Assembly (NCBI GenBank): GCA_015485375.1
Contig: WFTU01000022.1
Span: 1 to 7,812, forward strand
From: Paracoccaceae bacterium
GTDB lineage: Bacteria; Pseudomonadota; Alphaproteobacteria; Rhodobacterales; Rhodobacteraceae
DNA: 7,812 nucleotides
Reading direction: 5' to 3'
The position numbers were made by a program, and so were the translations under genes. Under the pieces are notes generated by a model, which made no database searches, was not told where the DNA came from, and was given only the letters and a program-made list of their open reading frames with translations. This document shows positions 1 through 6,851 of this stretch, piece by piece (within the stretch, counting starts at the first letter, position 1; each line of letters begins with the position of its first letter).

Positions 1-749
1 CGACCTTCAATTTCCATGTTGCAGGCTATGGCGGCACGCTGCACACGGTTCCTTATGTGAACGATGCCGAGGACCCGCAGTCGCTGCTCGACAAGACGCG
101 CGAGGTCGATGCCGCGCTGGTCTACATCGCCAACCCCGACAACCCGATGGGGAGCTGGCACAGCGCTGAAAAAATGCAGGCGATGATCGATGATCTGCCC
201 GACAGCGCCGTGTTGTGTCTGGACGAGGCCTATCTGGAGTTCGCCCCCGAAGGCACCGCGCCTGCGCTGGATACATCGAAGGTCAACGTCATACGGATGC
301 GCACCTTTTCAAAGGCTTACGGCATGGCCGGTGCGCGCGTCGGCTATGCCGTCGGTCACCCTGAACTGATCAATGCCTTCAACAAGGTGCGTAACCATTT
401 CGGCATGAACCGCGCGGCGCAGGCGGGCGCGCTGGCCGCCCTGCAGGATCAGGAATATCTGGCGCAGACGCAAGCCAATGTCGCCGCCGCCAAGGCGCGT
501 CTGGCCGAAATCGCCCGCGTCAACGGGTTGCACCCGCTGCCCTCGGCCACCAACTTCGTCACCATGGATTGCGGCCGTGATGGCAATTTCGCCCGCGCTC
601 TTGTCGCCGCCCTTGTCGAGCGCGGCATCTTCGTGCGTATGCCCTTCGTCGCCCCGCAAGACCGCTGCATCCGCGTCTCTGCCGGTCGCCCCGAAGACCT
701 CGACGCGTTTGAGAAAACCCTGCCCGAAGCACTGGAGGCCGTCAGATGA
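1..749 (+). CDS. HisC-like PLP-dependent class I/II aminotransferase (5' partial)
   Basis: The reading frame is open from the left edge (first full codon at base 3) to TGA at 747-749, so 248 C-terminal residues are visible; relatives are about 350-370 residues, so roughly 100 N-terminal residues are missing. Fold-type I landmarks are clear: NPDNP (nt 132-146) for the pyridine ring, LDEAY (Asp codon at 222) for the PLP nitrogen, TFSKAYGMAGARVGY with the Schiff-base Lys at 312-314 and the phosphate-binding Arg, and CIRVSAG near the end with the carboxylate-binding Arg at 672-674. This pattern is that of histidinol-phosphate aminotransferases and relatives. The gene overlaps puuE by ATGA, so it is translationally coupled to ureide breakdown rather than to histidine genes. 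Its amino donor and acceptor are unknown. Class is certain; a true HisC role is doubtful. Confidence 0.9.
   Translation, partial: TFNFHVAGYGGTLHTVPYVNDAEDPQSLLDKTREVDAALVYIANPDNPMGSWHSAEKMQAMIDDLPDSAVLCLDEAYLEFAPEGTAPALDTSKVNVIRMRTFSKAYGMAGARVGYAVGHPELINAFNKVRNHFGMNRAAQAGALAALQDQEYLAQTQANVAAAKARLAEIARVNGLHPLPSATNFVTMDCGRDGNFARALVAALVERGIFVRMPFVAPQDRCIRVSAGRPEDLDAFEKTLPEALEAVR
734..738 (+). promoter_or_regulatory. Ribosome binding site of puuE inside the upstream gene
   Basis: GGAGG lies 7 bases before the ATG at 746, within the last codons of the aminotransferase gene. Together with the ATGA stop/start overlap it fixes the puuE start and implies translational coupling. Confidence 0.8.
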
Positions 750-1633
750 GCCACTACCCCCGCGACCTGATCGGCTATGGCCCGAACCCGCCCGCCGCCA
801 ACTGGCCGGACAAGGCCCGCGTGGCCGTGCAATTCGTCATAAATTACGAGGAGGGCGGCGAGAACTGCATCCTGCACGGTGATCCGGCATCGGAGGCTTT
901 CCTCTCCGAAATCGTCGGCGCTGCCGCCTGGCCGAACCAGCGCCATATGAACATGGAATCGATCTACGAATTCGGATCGCGCGCCGGTTTCTGGCGTCTG
1001 CACCGCATGTTTACCGCGCGCGATATTCCGGTCACGGTTTTCGGCGTCGCCACCGCGCTGCAAAAGAACCCGCAAGCCGTCGAGGCAATGAAATCTGCCG
1101 ATTGGGAGATCGCCAGCCACGGGCTGAAATGGATTGAATACAAGGACTTCGACAGGGAAGCTGAACGAGAACACATCCGCGAGGCAATCCGTATTCACGA
1201 GGAGGTCACGGGCGAGAAACCCGCCGGTCTCTATCAGGGCCGCACCTCGGAAAACAGCATCGATCTGGCGTTCGAGGAAGGGTTCGAATACTCCGCCGAC
1301 ACCTACGCCGACGAGGTGCCGTACTACCTGTCCGGCGGCCGCCTGATGGTGCCCTATACGCTCGACGCCAACGATATGCGTTTCGCCACGCCGCAGGGGT
1401 TCAATTGCGGCGACCAGTTTTACAGCTACCTCAAGGACAGCTTCGATACGCTTTATGCCGAGGGCGGGCGCATGATGTCTGTGGGCCTCCACTGCCGCCT
1501 TGCCGGTCGTCCCGGTCGCGCGGCGGCACTGGCGCGGTTTCTGGATTATGTGCAGGGATTCGATTCGGTCTGGCTGGCACGGCGCATCGACATTGCGCGA
1601 CACTGGCGCAGGCAGAATCCGCCTTCTGTTTAA
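746..1633 (+). CDS. puuE: Allantoinase PuuE (polysaccharide-deacetylase/NodB fold)
   Basis: This 295-residue protein matches the PuuE-type allantoinase, which hydrolyses allantoin to allantoate in the cytoplasm and is unrelated to the amidohydrolase-type allantoinase (AllB/PucH). Family hallmarks seen are YPRDLIGYG near the start (4-12), FVINYEEGGEN (30-40), HMNMESIYEFGSRAG (67-81), EIASHGLKWI (121-130), LMVPYTLDANDMRF (200-213) and GLHCRLAGRPGR (247-258). The NodB motif 1 Asp-Asp pair is replaced by NYEE and the usual HxxxH motif by SHGLKW, in line with the reported metal independence of PuuE. Length fits the family (about 300). It has a strong GGAGG site and overlaps the preceding aminotransferase by 4 bases. 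The stop is TAA at 1631-1633. There is no signal peptide. Confidence 0.93.
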   Translation: MSHYPRDLIGYGPNPPAANWPDKARVAVQFVINYEEGGENCILHGDPASEAFLSEIVGAAAWPNQRHMNMESIYEFGSRAGFWRLHRMFTARDIPVTVFGVATALQKNPQAVEAMKSADWEIASHGLKWIEYKDFDREAEREHIREAIRIHEEVTGEKPAGLYQGRTSENSIDLAFEEGFEYSADTYADEVPYYLSGGRLMVPYTLDANDMRFATPQGFNCGDQFYSYLKDSFDTLYAEGGRMMSVGLHCRLAGRPGRAAALARFLDYVQGFDSVWLARRIDIARHWRRQNPPSV

Positions 1634-1634
1634 C

Positions 1635-1649
1635 TTGAAACTGTTTCAA
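1635..1649. promoter_or_regulatory. Perfect 15-base palindrome, candidate operator
   Basis: TTGAAACTGTTTCAA has 7-base arms around one central T. It begins two bases after the puuE stop codon and lies about 75 bases before the GTG of the ureidoglycine aminohydrolase gene. It is AT-rich with no following T-run, so it does not look like an intrinsic terminator. Its first six bases (TTGAAA) could also act as a -35 element. A dimeric repressor or activator site for the downstream ureide genes is the best reading; the regulator is not in the window. Confidence 0.5.
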
Positions 1650-1666
1650 TAGAAAACGGTCATAAA

Positions 1667-1682
1667 CCTTTGGCACTAAAGG
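1667..1682. repeat. Short inverted repeat CCTTT-N6-AAAGG upstream of the cupin gene
   Basis: Two 5-base arms are separated by GGCACT, 40 bases before the GTG start at 1722. It could be a second regulator site near the promoter or a weak RNA hairpin. Arms this short can arise by chance, so the support is thin. Confidence 0.25.
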
Positions 1683-1721
1683 ATTAGACTGGAGACAACA
1701 GCCCGAACCGGAGCCGGAACC

Positions 1722-2536
<815 letters not shown>

Positions 2537-2540
<4 letters not shown>

Positions 2541-3004
2541 TCAAGGTCGAGCCGCTCACCGCCGAAGCCTTCAAACCCTTCGGTCAGGTCATCGAGGCCG
2601 ACCCTTCCACGGCCGTTGAAATCAACTCCGGATACACCACCCGTTACCATGCGCTGGCATCTGCCGACGTGGGAGAGGGTGCTGCCATCCTGTCGATTTT
2701 CCGCGGCAGGGTGCGCCCGCTGACGGTCGCCATGCTGGAACGCCACCCGCTCGGCTCGCAGGCTTTCGTGCCACTGAATGGTCGCGACTGGCTGGCCGTG
2801 GTGGCCGAAACGCCGGAACCCTCCGCTTGCCGCGCTTTCCTGTGTCGTGGCGATCAGGGGGTGCAATACGCGCGTAACGTCTGGCACCACCCCTTGCTGG
2901 TTTTGAATGAATCGCAGGATTTTCTGGTCGTGGACAGGGCAGGGGATGGCGACAACCTCGAGGAAGTATTCTTCGCGGAAACCCCGATCACCCCGCCGCG
3001 ATAA
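2537..3004 (+). CDS. allA: Ureidoglycolate lyase AllA
   Basis: The 155-residue protein fits the AllA family (E. coli AllA is about 160 residues), a small cupin-like enzyme splitting (S)-ureidoglycolate into glyoxylate and urea. Landmarks are KVEPLTAEAFKPFGQVIE at the N terminus, MLERHPLGSQAFVPL (66-80) and GVQYARNVWHHPLL (108-121). The frame stays open upstream to 2435, but ATG 2537 is chosen because it gives the family N terminus and forms an ATGA overlap with the preceding stop. No good Shine-Dalgarno sequence precedes it, so translation probably relies on coupling to the upstream gene. Its 3' end overlaps the opposing aminotransferase gene by 17 bases. Its product glyoxylate is a likely substrate of that neighbour. 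Confidence 0.93.
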
Positions 3005-4178
3005 CCGCGCTCGCCGCCTCCAGCGCACCGGCGCCGTGCGGAATATCCAGCGCCTTCAGCCCCGCATCAATCGTCGCCAGCGCGCCCAGCAGCATCGGCG
3101 GATTCATATGCCCCATATGCCCGATCCGCATAATCCGGTCCGGATCCGGCCAGATTGCGCCCAGACCGATTCCCAGAACCAGCCCGGCCTTGTCCTGACA
3201 CCAGCCGCGCAGCGCCGTCAGATCATGCGTCTCGCTCACCACTGTCGTCACCGCCGTCGAACGGTCCGCGCGTTCCGGCACATTGCAACGCAGCGCCCCC
3301 GCCTTGCCCCAGACATCAATCGCGGCCCAGATCGCCTCGGCCTGCACGCGGTGGCGATGCCAGACGTTTTCGATCCCTTCCTCGTCAACGATCATCTTCA
3401 GGGCCTCGTCCAGTCCGAACAACAGATGCGTCGGCGGCGTGCCGCCAAACTTCTGATAGAACATCTGCGCCTTCACCCGCGGCTCCCAGTCCCAATAGGG
3501 CGAGGTTTTGTTAACCTTTTCCGAGACCGCCTGCGCCTTTTCATTATGAAAAGTAAATGCCAGCCCCGGCGGCGTCATCAATCCCTTCTGGCAGCCCGCC
3601 ACCATTACATCAACGCCCCAGGCATCCATCTCGAAGCGCTCGCAGCCAAGGCTGGCAATGCAATCCACCATCAGCAGGGCCGGATGCCTTGCGGCATCCA
3701 TCGCCGCCCTGAGCGCCGGAATATCGTTGTTCACGGAGGTCGAGGTATCCGTCTGCACAGATGTCAGCACACGGATTTCATGGTTAACGTCGGCGCGCAA
3801 AACCTCTTCGACCCGCTGCGGGTCAAACCCCGTCGTTGTGCCGAAATCGAGGATTTCCACATCGATTCCCATCTTCTGCGCCGTTTCCGCAAACCCGTGC
3901 CCGAACCGCCCTGTCGCCAGCGCCAGCATCTTCTGTCCCGGTTCCAGAACATTGCTCAATGAGGCCTCCCAGCCCCCGTGCCCGTTGCTGATATAGATCG
4001 CGGGCCAGCCATCGGTCTGCGCCACGGTTTTCAGCCGCGCCATGATCGCGTCGGTCTGCGCCAGCAACGGCCCCTCGTAAATATTCGGCGCCGCCTTGTG
4101 CATGGCATTCAGCACCCGGTCGGGAATGACCGAGGGGCCGGGGGTCAGAAACAGGTCGCGTCCACGGGAAAGGGACAT
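2988..4178 (-). CDS. Class V PLP aminotransferase, ureidoglycine/serine/alanine-glyoxylate type (PucG-like)
   Basis: The 396-residue protein starts LFLTPGPSVIPDRVLNAMH, typical of the alanine/serine/ureidoglycine-glyoxylate aminotransferase family. NGHGGWEASLSN (65-76) binds the cofactor phosphate, LMVDCIASLG (169-178) supplies Asp172 for the PLP ring, GCQKGLM supplies the Schiff-base Lys198, and MRIGHMG supplies the substrate-carboxylate Arg351. ATG 4178 is preferred to an upstream ATG at 4220 because AAGGAG sits 7 bases before it. Facing the allE-allA genes, it may transaminate (S)-ureidoglycine with glyoxylate to oxalurate and glycine (PucG activity), or turn glyoxylate released by AllA into glycine using serine or alanine. 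The sequence alone does not decide between these; alphaproteobacteria also carry serine-glyoxylate paralogs, so no symbol is given. Confidence 0.9.
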   Translation of the reverse strand: MSLSRGRDLFLTPGPSVIPDRVLNAMHKAAPNIYEGPLLAQTDAIMARLKTVAQTDGWPAIYISNGHGGWEASLSNVLEPGQKMLALATGRFGHGFAETAQKMGIDVEILDFGTTTGFDPQRVEEVLRADVNHEIRVLTSVQTDTSTSVNNDIPALRAAMDAARHPALLMVDCIASLGCERFEMDAWGVDVMVAGCQKGLMTPPGLAFTFHNEKAQAVSEKVNKTSPYWDWEPRVKAQMFYQKFGGTPPTHLLFGLDEALKMIVDEEGIENVWHRHRVQAEAIWAAIDVWGKAGALRCNVPERADRSTAVTTVVSETHDLTALRGWCQDKAGLVLGIGLGAIWPDPDRIMRIGHMGHMNPPMLLGALATIDAGLKALDIPHGAGALEAASAVIAAG

Positions 4179-4186
4179 CGCAAAAC

Positions 4187-4192
4187 TCCTTG
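4187..4192 (-). promoter_or_regulatory. Ribosome binding site that sets the class V aminotransferase start
   Basis: On the minus strand AAGGAG lies about 7-8 bases before the ATG at 4178. It favours this start over the in-frame upstream ATG at 4220, whose extra 14 residues do not resemble the family N terminus. Confidence 0.75.
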
Positions 4193-4229
4193 TGCAGTAT
4201 CGCTCCAACCTATCAAGCAAAACGGATTT

Positions 4230-4244
4230 GAAAACAGGGTTTTC
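4230..4244. promoter_or_regulatory. Inverted repeat GAAAAC-N3-GTTTTC, candidate operator
   Basis: Perfect 6-base arms with a 3-base spacer (AGG) form a 15-base element 52 bases upstream of the class V aminotransferase start and 93 bases upstream of the exporter start. Its left part in context reads TTGAAAAC, similar to the TTGAAAC arm of the palindrome before the ureidoglycine aminohydrolase gene, so one regulator could bind both. The resemblance is modest. Confidence 0.4.
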
Positions 4245-4266
4245 CGGCCAATTGCATATTCCGCTC

Positions 4267-4295
4267 TTGAGACGTCGCGTCGCACACCGTAGTTT
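4267..4295 (+). promoter_or_regulatory. Possible sigma70-type promoter of the ABC exporter
   Basis: TTGAGA at 4267-4272 (five of six bases of TTGACA) is followed after 17 bases by TAGTTT at 4290-4295 (matching T, A and final T of TATAAT). Transcription would start near 4301-4303, about 35 bases before the ATG. The -10 match is weak. Confidence 0.3.
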
Positions 4296-4305
4296 GCTCC
4301 CGCGA

Positions 4306-4320
4306 GCCGTATCAAACGGC
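4306..4320 (+). repeat. Small hairpin GCCGT-N5-ACGGC in the exporter leader
   Basis: Five-base arms around ATCAA end five bases before the AGGAG ribosome binding site (4326-4330). It could form a small RNA hairpin in the leader or be a protein site. Chance is possible at this length. Confidence 0.25.
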
Positions 4321-4337
4321 GAGGCAGGAGAACCCGC

Positions 4338-6083
4338 ATGTCCCCGGACACTATCAGCGAAAACACCGGATACCGTCGCCTCTGGCGGGACTGGTTGTCG
4401 CCTTATCGCGGGCTGATCGTAGTGAGTGTCGTTTTTCTTGTCATCGCCGCGCTCGGGGCGGCCGGCTACTCCAAAATCGTCCAGTTGATTATTCAGGCGT
4501 ATGAAACCGCCGATACGTCGGTGATCTACTGGGGGCCTCTGTCGATTATCGCGCTGTCGATGACCAAGGGGCTAAGCAACTATTTCAGAGTCGTTGCCGC
4601 CAGCACGGCGTTCAGCCGGCTGGAGGCCGACCTGCAAGGCAAAATGTATCACAAACTGCTGTTTGCGGATCTTTCGCGGCTGCAGTCGGACACGCCGGCC
4701 GCGCTGGCCATGCGGTTTTCGTCCGATACGCAGCTTGTGCGTCTGGCCATCGAGGCGGCCCTCGAAGGGTTGTCCTCGGTCCTGATCATCGTTGCAACGG
4801 TCGCCATCATGATGTCGATCGACTGGCAGGTCACGCTGGTTCTGGTGGTGGTGTTCTCGGCCGCGGTTCTTCCGGTCAACCTGATCGGGACCAGAGTGCG
4901 CAAGATCACAGGGTCCTCGCAAAGCGAGCTGTCGCAAATGAACAGCGAGATTGTCGAGGGGCTGGCCGGCATCCGCATGGCCCGCACCTATCAGCTCGAG
5001 GAGCGCCTCGAGCGCTCCGCCTCCGGGATTTTCGGGCGTTTGCTGGAGCTGAAAATCCATCTGGCAAAATGGAACGCCCGCCTGTCGCCGATCATGGAAA
5101 TCCTGAGCGGCTTCGCGATTGCCGTTCTGCTGGTGATCGTCTCCTGGCGTATTTCGCGCGGCACAATGAGCATCGCGGATTTCATGGGATTGCTGACCGG
5201 CGTGAGCGTGATATCGCAGCCTGCCCGCAAAATCGGCGCAACATTTTCCGCGATGATGCAGGGACGGGTGGCGATGGAGCGGCTCTATGCCATTCTGGAC
5301 AGCTCGGACGAGATCATCGATGCCCCCGACGCCAGACAGATCGCGCGTGCCGGAGGCCGGATTTCCTTTGACAACGTCGGCTTCCGCTATCCCAACGGGT
5401 TCGAGGCATTGTCCGACATCGACATCGATCTTCCCGCAGGCTCGCGCGTCGCTTTTGTGGGGCGCTCGGGTGCCGGAAAATCAACCATTTTCAACCTGAT
5501 ACCCCGCCTTTTCGATGCAACTTCCGGTCAGGTCATGCTCGACGGAACCGATATTCGCGCCATCACGCTGGAGTCCCTGCGCCGCCAGATTGCGGTGGTC
5601 AGTCAGGACGCCGTGCTGCTGGCCGGAACCGTGGGCGAGAACATCGGCTTCGGCCGCCCCGATGCCACGCCCGATGAAATCCGCGCCGCTGCCAAAGCCG
5701 CCGCCGCCGACGGATTCATCTCGAAACTTCCGCAGGGCTATGACACGCCCATCGACCCTGCCGGCGGCCATTTCTCCGGCGGCGAGAAACAGCGCCTCTC
5801 CATCGCCCGCGCCATCCTGCGCGACGCCCCGATCCTGCTGCTTGACGAGCCGACCTCGGCGCTCGACGCGGAATCCGAGGCCGCTATCCGCAAGGCCCTC
5901 GACAATCTGGCCGAAGGGCGCACGACGCTGGTCATCGCCCACCGGCTGGCCACCATTCTCGACTCCGATATTATCATCGTCATGGATCAGGGCCGCGTTG
6001 TCGAAACCGGCAATCACGAGGAACTGCTGGCCCACAACGGCATCTATGCCGAGCTTTACCGCTTGCAGTTCGCCGGCGCCTAA
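4338..6083 (+). CDS. ABC exporter, fused permease and ATPase (MsbA-like type)
   Basis: This 581-residue half-transporter should work as a homodimer in the inner membrane. The N-terminal membrane domain (about 20-310) has hydrophobic segments near 25-45, 61-76, 140-161, 164-184, 256-272 and 277-295, with the exporter-type motif SEIVEGLAGIRMARTY at 203-218. The ATPase domain (about 342-578) is complete: Walker A GRSGAGKST (375-383, Lys381), Q-loop Gln423, signature FSGGEKQ (479-485), Walker B ILLLDE (499-504, catalytic Glu504), D-loop SALD (507-510) and switch His535, so it should be active. The start ATG follows AGGAG by 7 bases. The substrate cannot be read from sequence; lipid, peptide or drug export are all possible, and no partner half-transporter or peptide gene is nearby. 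It ends in a 4-base overlap with the convergent glycosyltransferase gene. Confidence 0.93.
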   Translation: MSPDTISENTGYRRLWRDWLSPYRGLIVVSVVFLVIAALGAAGYSKIVQLIIQAYETADTSVIYWGPLSIIALSMTKGLSNYFRVVAASTAFSRLEADLQGKMYHKLLFADLSRLQSDTPAALAMRFSSDTQLVRLAIEAALEGLSSVLIIVATVAIMMSIDWQVTLVLVVVFSAAVLPVNLIGTRVRKITGSSQSELSQMNSEIVEGLAGIRMARTYQLEERLERSASGIFGRLLELKIHLAKWNARLSPIMEILSGFAIAVLLVIVSWRISRGTMSIADFMGLLTGVSVISQPARKIGATFSAMMQGRVAMERLYAILDSSDEIIDAPDARQIARAGGRISFDNVGFRYPNGFEALSDIDIDLPAGSRVAFVGRSGAGKSTIFNLIPRLFDATSGQVMLDGTDIRAITLESLRRQIAVVSQDAVLLAGTVGENIGFGRPDATPDEIRAAAKAAAADGFISKLPQGYDTPIDPAGGHFSGGEKQRLSIARAILRDAPILLLDEPTSALDAESEAAIRKALDNLAEGRTTLVIAHRLATILDSDIIIVMDQGRVVETGNHEELLAHNGIYAELYRLQFAGA

Positions 6084-6754
6084 TAGCGTTTCGCCAGTTC
6101 TTCCGGCGATACCCCCAGCCGGTAGCGCAGCAACACCCCCGCGTTTTTGAACGACCGCCGCAACCAGCCGTCGCGGCGGTATTTGTCGGCGCTGGTCACA
6201 ATTCCCGCCGGCAACATCCGCAACCGCCCGCGCAGTTTGCGCGCTATGGCGACATCCTCCATCAGCGGAATTTCCTCGAAACCGCCAACCGCATCATAGA
6301 GCTTCCGGCTCACCAGCAACCCCTGATCGCCATAGGGCAGGCCAAAGGCCCGCGCCCGAAAATTCGCCCAGCCGGCAATCCAGCGCGCCGCAAAGGATGT
6401 ATCGTCGAACGCCAACCGGAAATACCCCACCCGCTCCACATCGCGCAAATGCCCGGCGACCGCGCGGGTCCAGCCGTCCTGCAACACACTGTCCGCATGC
6501 AGAAACAGCAACCACGCCCCGCGCGCCTCCCGCGCCGCCGCCGCCATTTGCACGCCGCGACCGGGCGGCGAGGTCACCACCTCCGCCCCGACCTCCTCGG
6601 CAATCAGCAGAGTATCGTCGTCCGAACCACCATCGGCAAAAATCACCTCGGTAATCAGCCCCTCGGTCAGCGCCGCGCTCACCGCCGCCAACACGGGGCC
6701 AAGCGAGGCCCCCGCGTTCAGCGTCGGAATGATAACAGAAATCGGCGCGGGCAT
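6080..6754 (-). CDS. Family-2 glycosyltransferase, TIGR04283 (rSAM/selenodomain-associated transferase 2) type
   Basis: The 224-residue protein has a GT-A nucleotide-sugar fold: ISVIIPTLNAG (5-15), ADGGSDDDT (40-48), the metal-binding HAD variant of DxD (FLHADSVL, 84-91), GLPYGDQGLLV (138-148) and EIPLMEDVAIARKL (161-174). The PYGDQ plus EIPLMEDV pair is diagnostic of the TIGR04283 group, annotated in databases as arsenosugar biosynthesis or rSAM/selenodomain-associated transferase. The true acceptor is not established here. ATG 6754 is chosen over the longer frame to 6859 because homologs begin at ISVIIPT and GAGG lies 5 bases upstream. No membrane helix or signal peptide is evident. The usual companion TIGR04282 transferase is not in the window. 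It overlaps the exporter stop by 4 bases and is divergent from the YgfZ-like gene. Confidence 0.9.
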   Translation of the reverse strand: MPAPISVIIPTLNAGASLGPVLAAVSAALTEGLITEVIFADGGSDDDTLLIAEEVGAEVVTSPPGRGVQMAAAAREARGAWLLFLHADSVLQDGWTRAVAGHLRDVERVGYFRLAFDDTSFAARWIAGWANFRARAFGLPYGDQGLLVSRKLYDAVGGFEEIPLMEDVAIARKLRGRLRMLPAGIVTSADKYRRDGWLRRSFKNAGVLLRYRLGVSPEELAKRY

Positions 6755-6784
6755 CGGAACCTCGGGGAAAAATACAACTGCGGC

Positions 6785-6790
6785 AGTATA
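6785..6790 (-). promoter_or_regulatory. Possible -10 element for the glycosyltransferase gene
   Basis: On the minus strand these bases read TATACT (five of six bases of TATAAT), 30 bases before the ATG at 6754. No good -35 lies 16-18 bases upstream, so only the -10 is proposed. Confidence 0.28.
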
Positions 6791-6796
6791 GCGGGG

Positions 6797-6827
6797 GTGA
6801 AACCGCGGCGCGACACCTATATATATT
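6797..6827 (+). promoter_or_regulatory. Possible promoter of the YgfZ-like gene
   Basis: TATATATATT at 6818-6827 stands out in GC-rich surroundings and can supply a -10 hexamer in several registers. GTGAAA at 6797-6802 would be a four-of-six -35 with 17-base spacing to TATATA at 6820. The transcript would start near 6831-6835, giving a leader of only about 20 bases before the ATG, with GGGAGG at 6841-6846 as ribosome binding site. Confidence 0.4.
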
Positions 6828-6851
6828 GCCGGAACCAAAGGGGAGGCGAAA

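Larger units (their letters stand above)
4179..4337. promoter_or_regulatory. Divergent intergenic region between the PucG-like gene and the ABC exporter
   Basis: These 159 bases separate two divergent starts and must hold both promoters. They contain the GAAAAC-N3-GTTTTC inverted repeat at 4230-4244, a promoter-like pair for the exporter at 4267-4295, and a short hairpin at 4306-4320. I found no convincing -35/-10 pair for the minus-strand gene. No small ORF or RNA gene is evident. Confidence 0.6.

Noticed and set aside
449..1603. Long minus-strand open frame of 384 codons opposite the aminotransferase and puuE
   Set aside because: It lies antisense to two well-supported genes, has no recognisable domain, and long antisense frames are expected in GC-rich DNA.
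1635..1649. The palindrome after puuE as an intrinsic terminator
   Set aside because: The stem is AT-rich with a one-base loop and no T-run follows.
1671..1686. TGGCAC followed by GATTAG as a sigma54 (RpoN) promoter, attractive for nitrogen catabolism genes
   Set aside because: The -24-like TGGCAC is present, but the required TTGC at the -12 spacing is missing (GATT there instead).
2907..3962. Plus-strand frame of 351 codons opposite the class V aminotransferase
   Set aside because: Composition is rich in Arg, His and Pro and without motifs, as expected for an antisense shadow of a real PLP enzyme.
4179..4220. Upstream ATG at 4220 as start of the class V aminotransferase
   Set aside because: The extra 14 residues do not resemble the family, and the AAGGAG site belongs to the ATG at 4178.
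6818..6827. TATATATATT as a microsatellite repeat
   Set aside because: It is only ten bases long and is better explained as a -10 region for the downstream gene.
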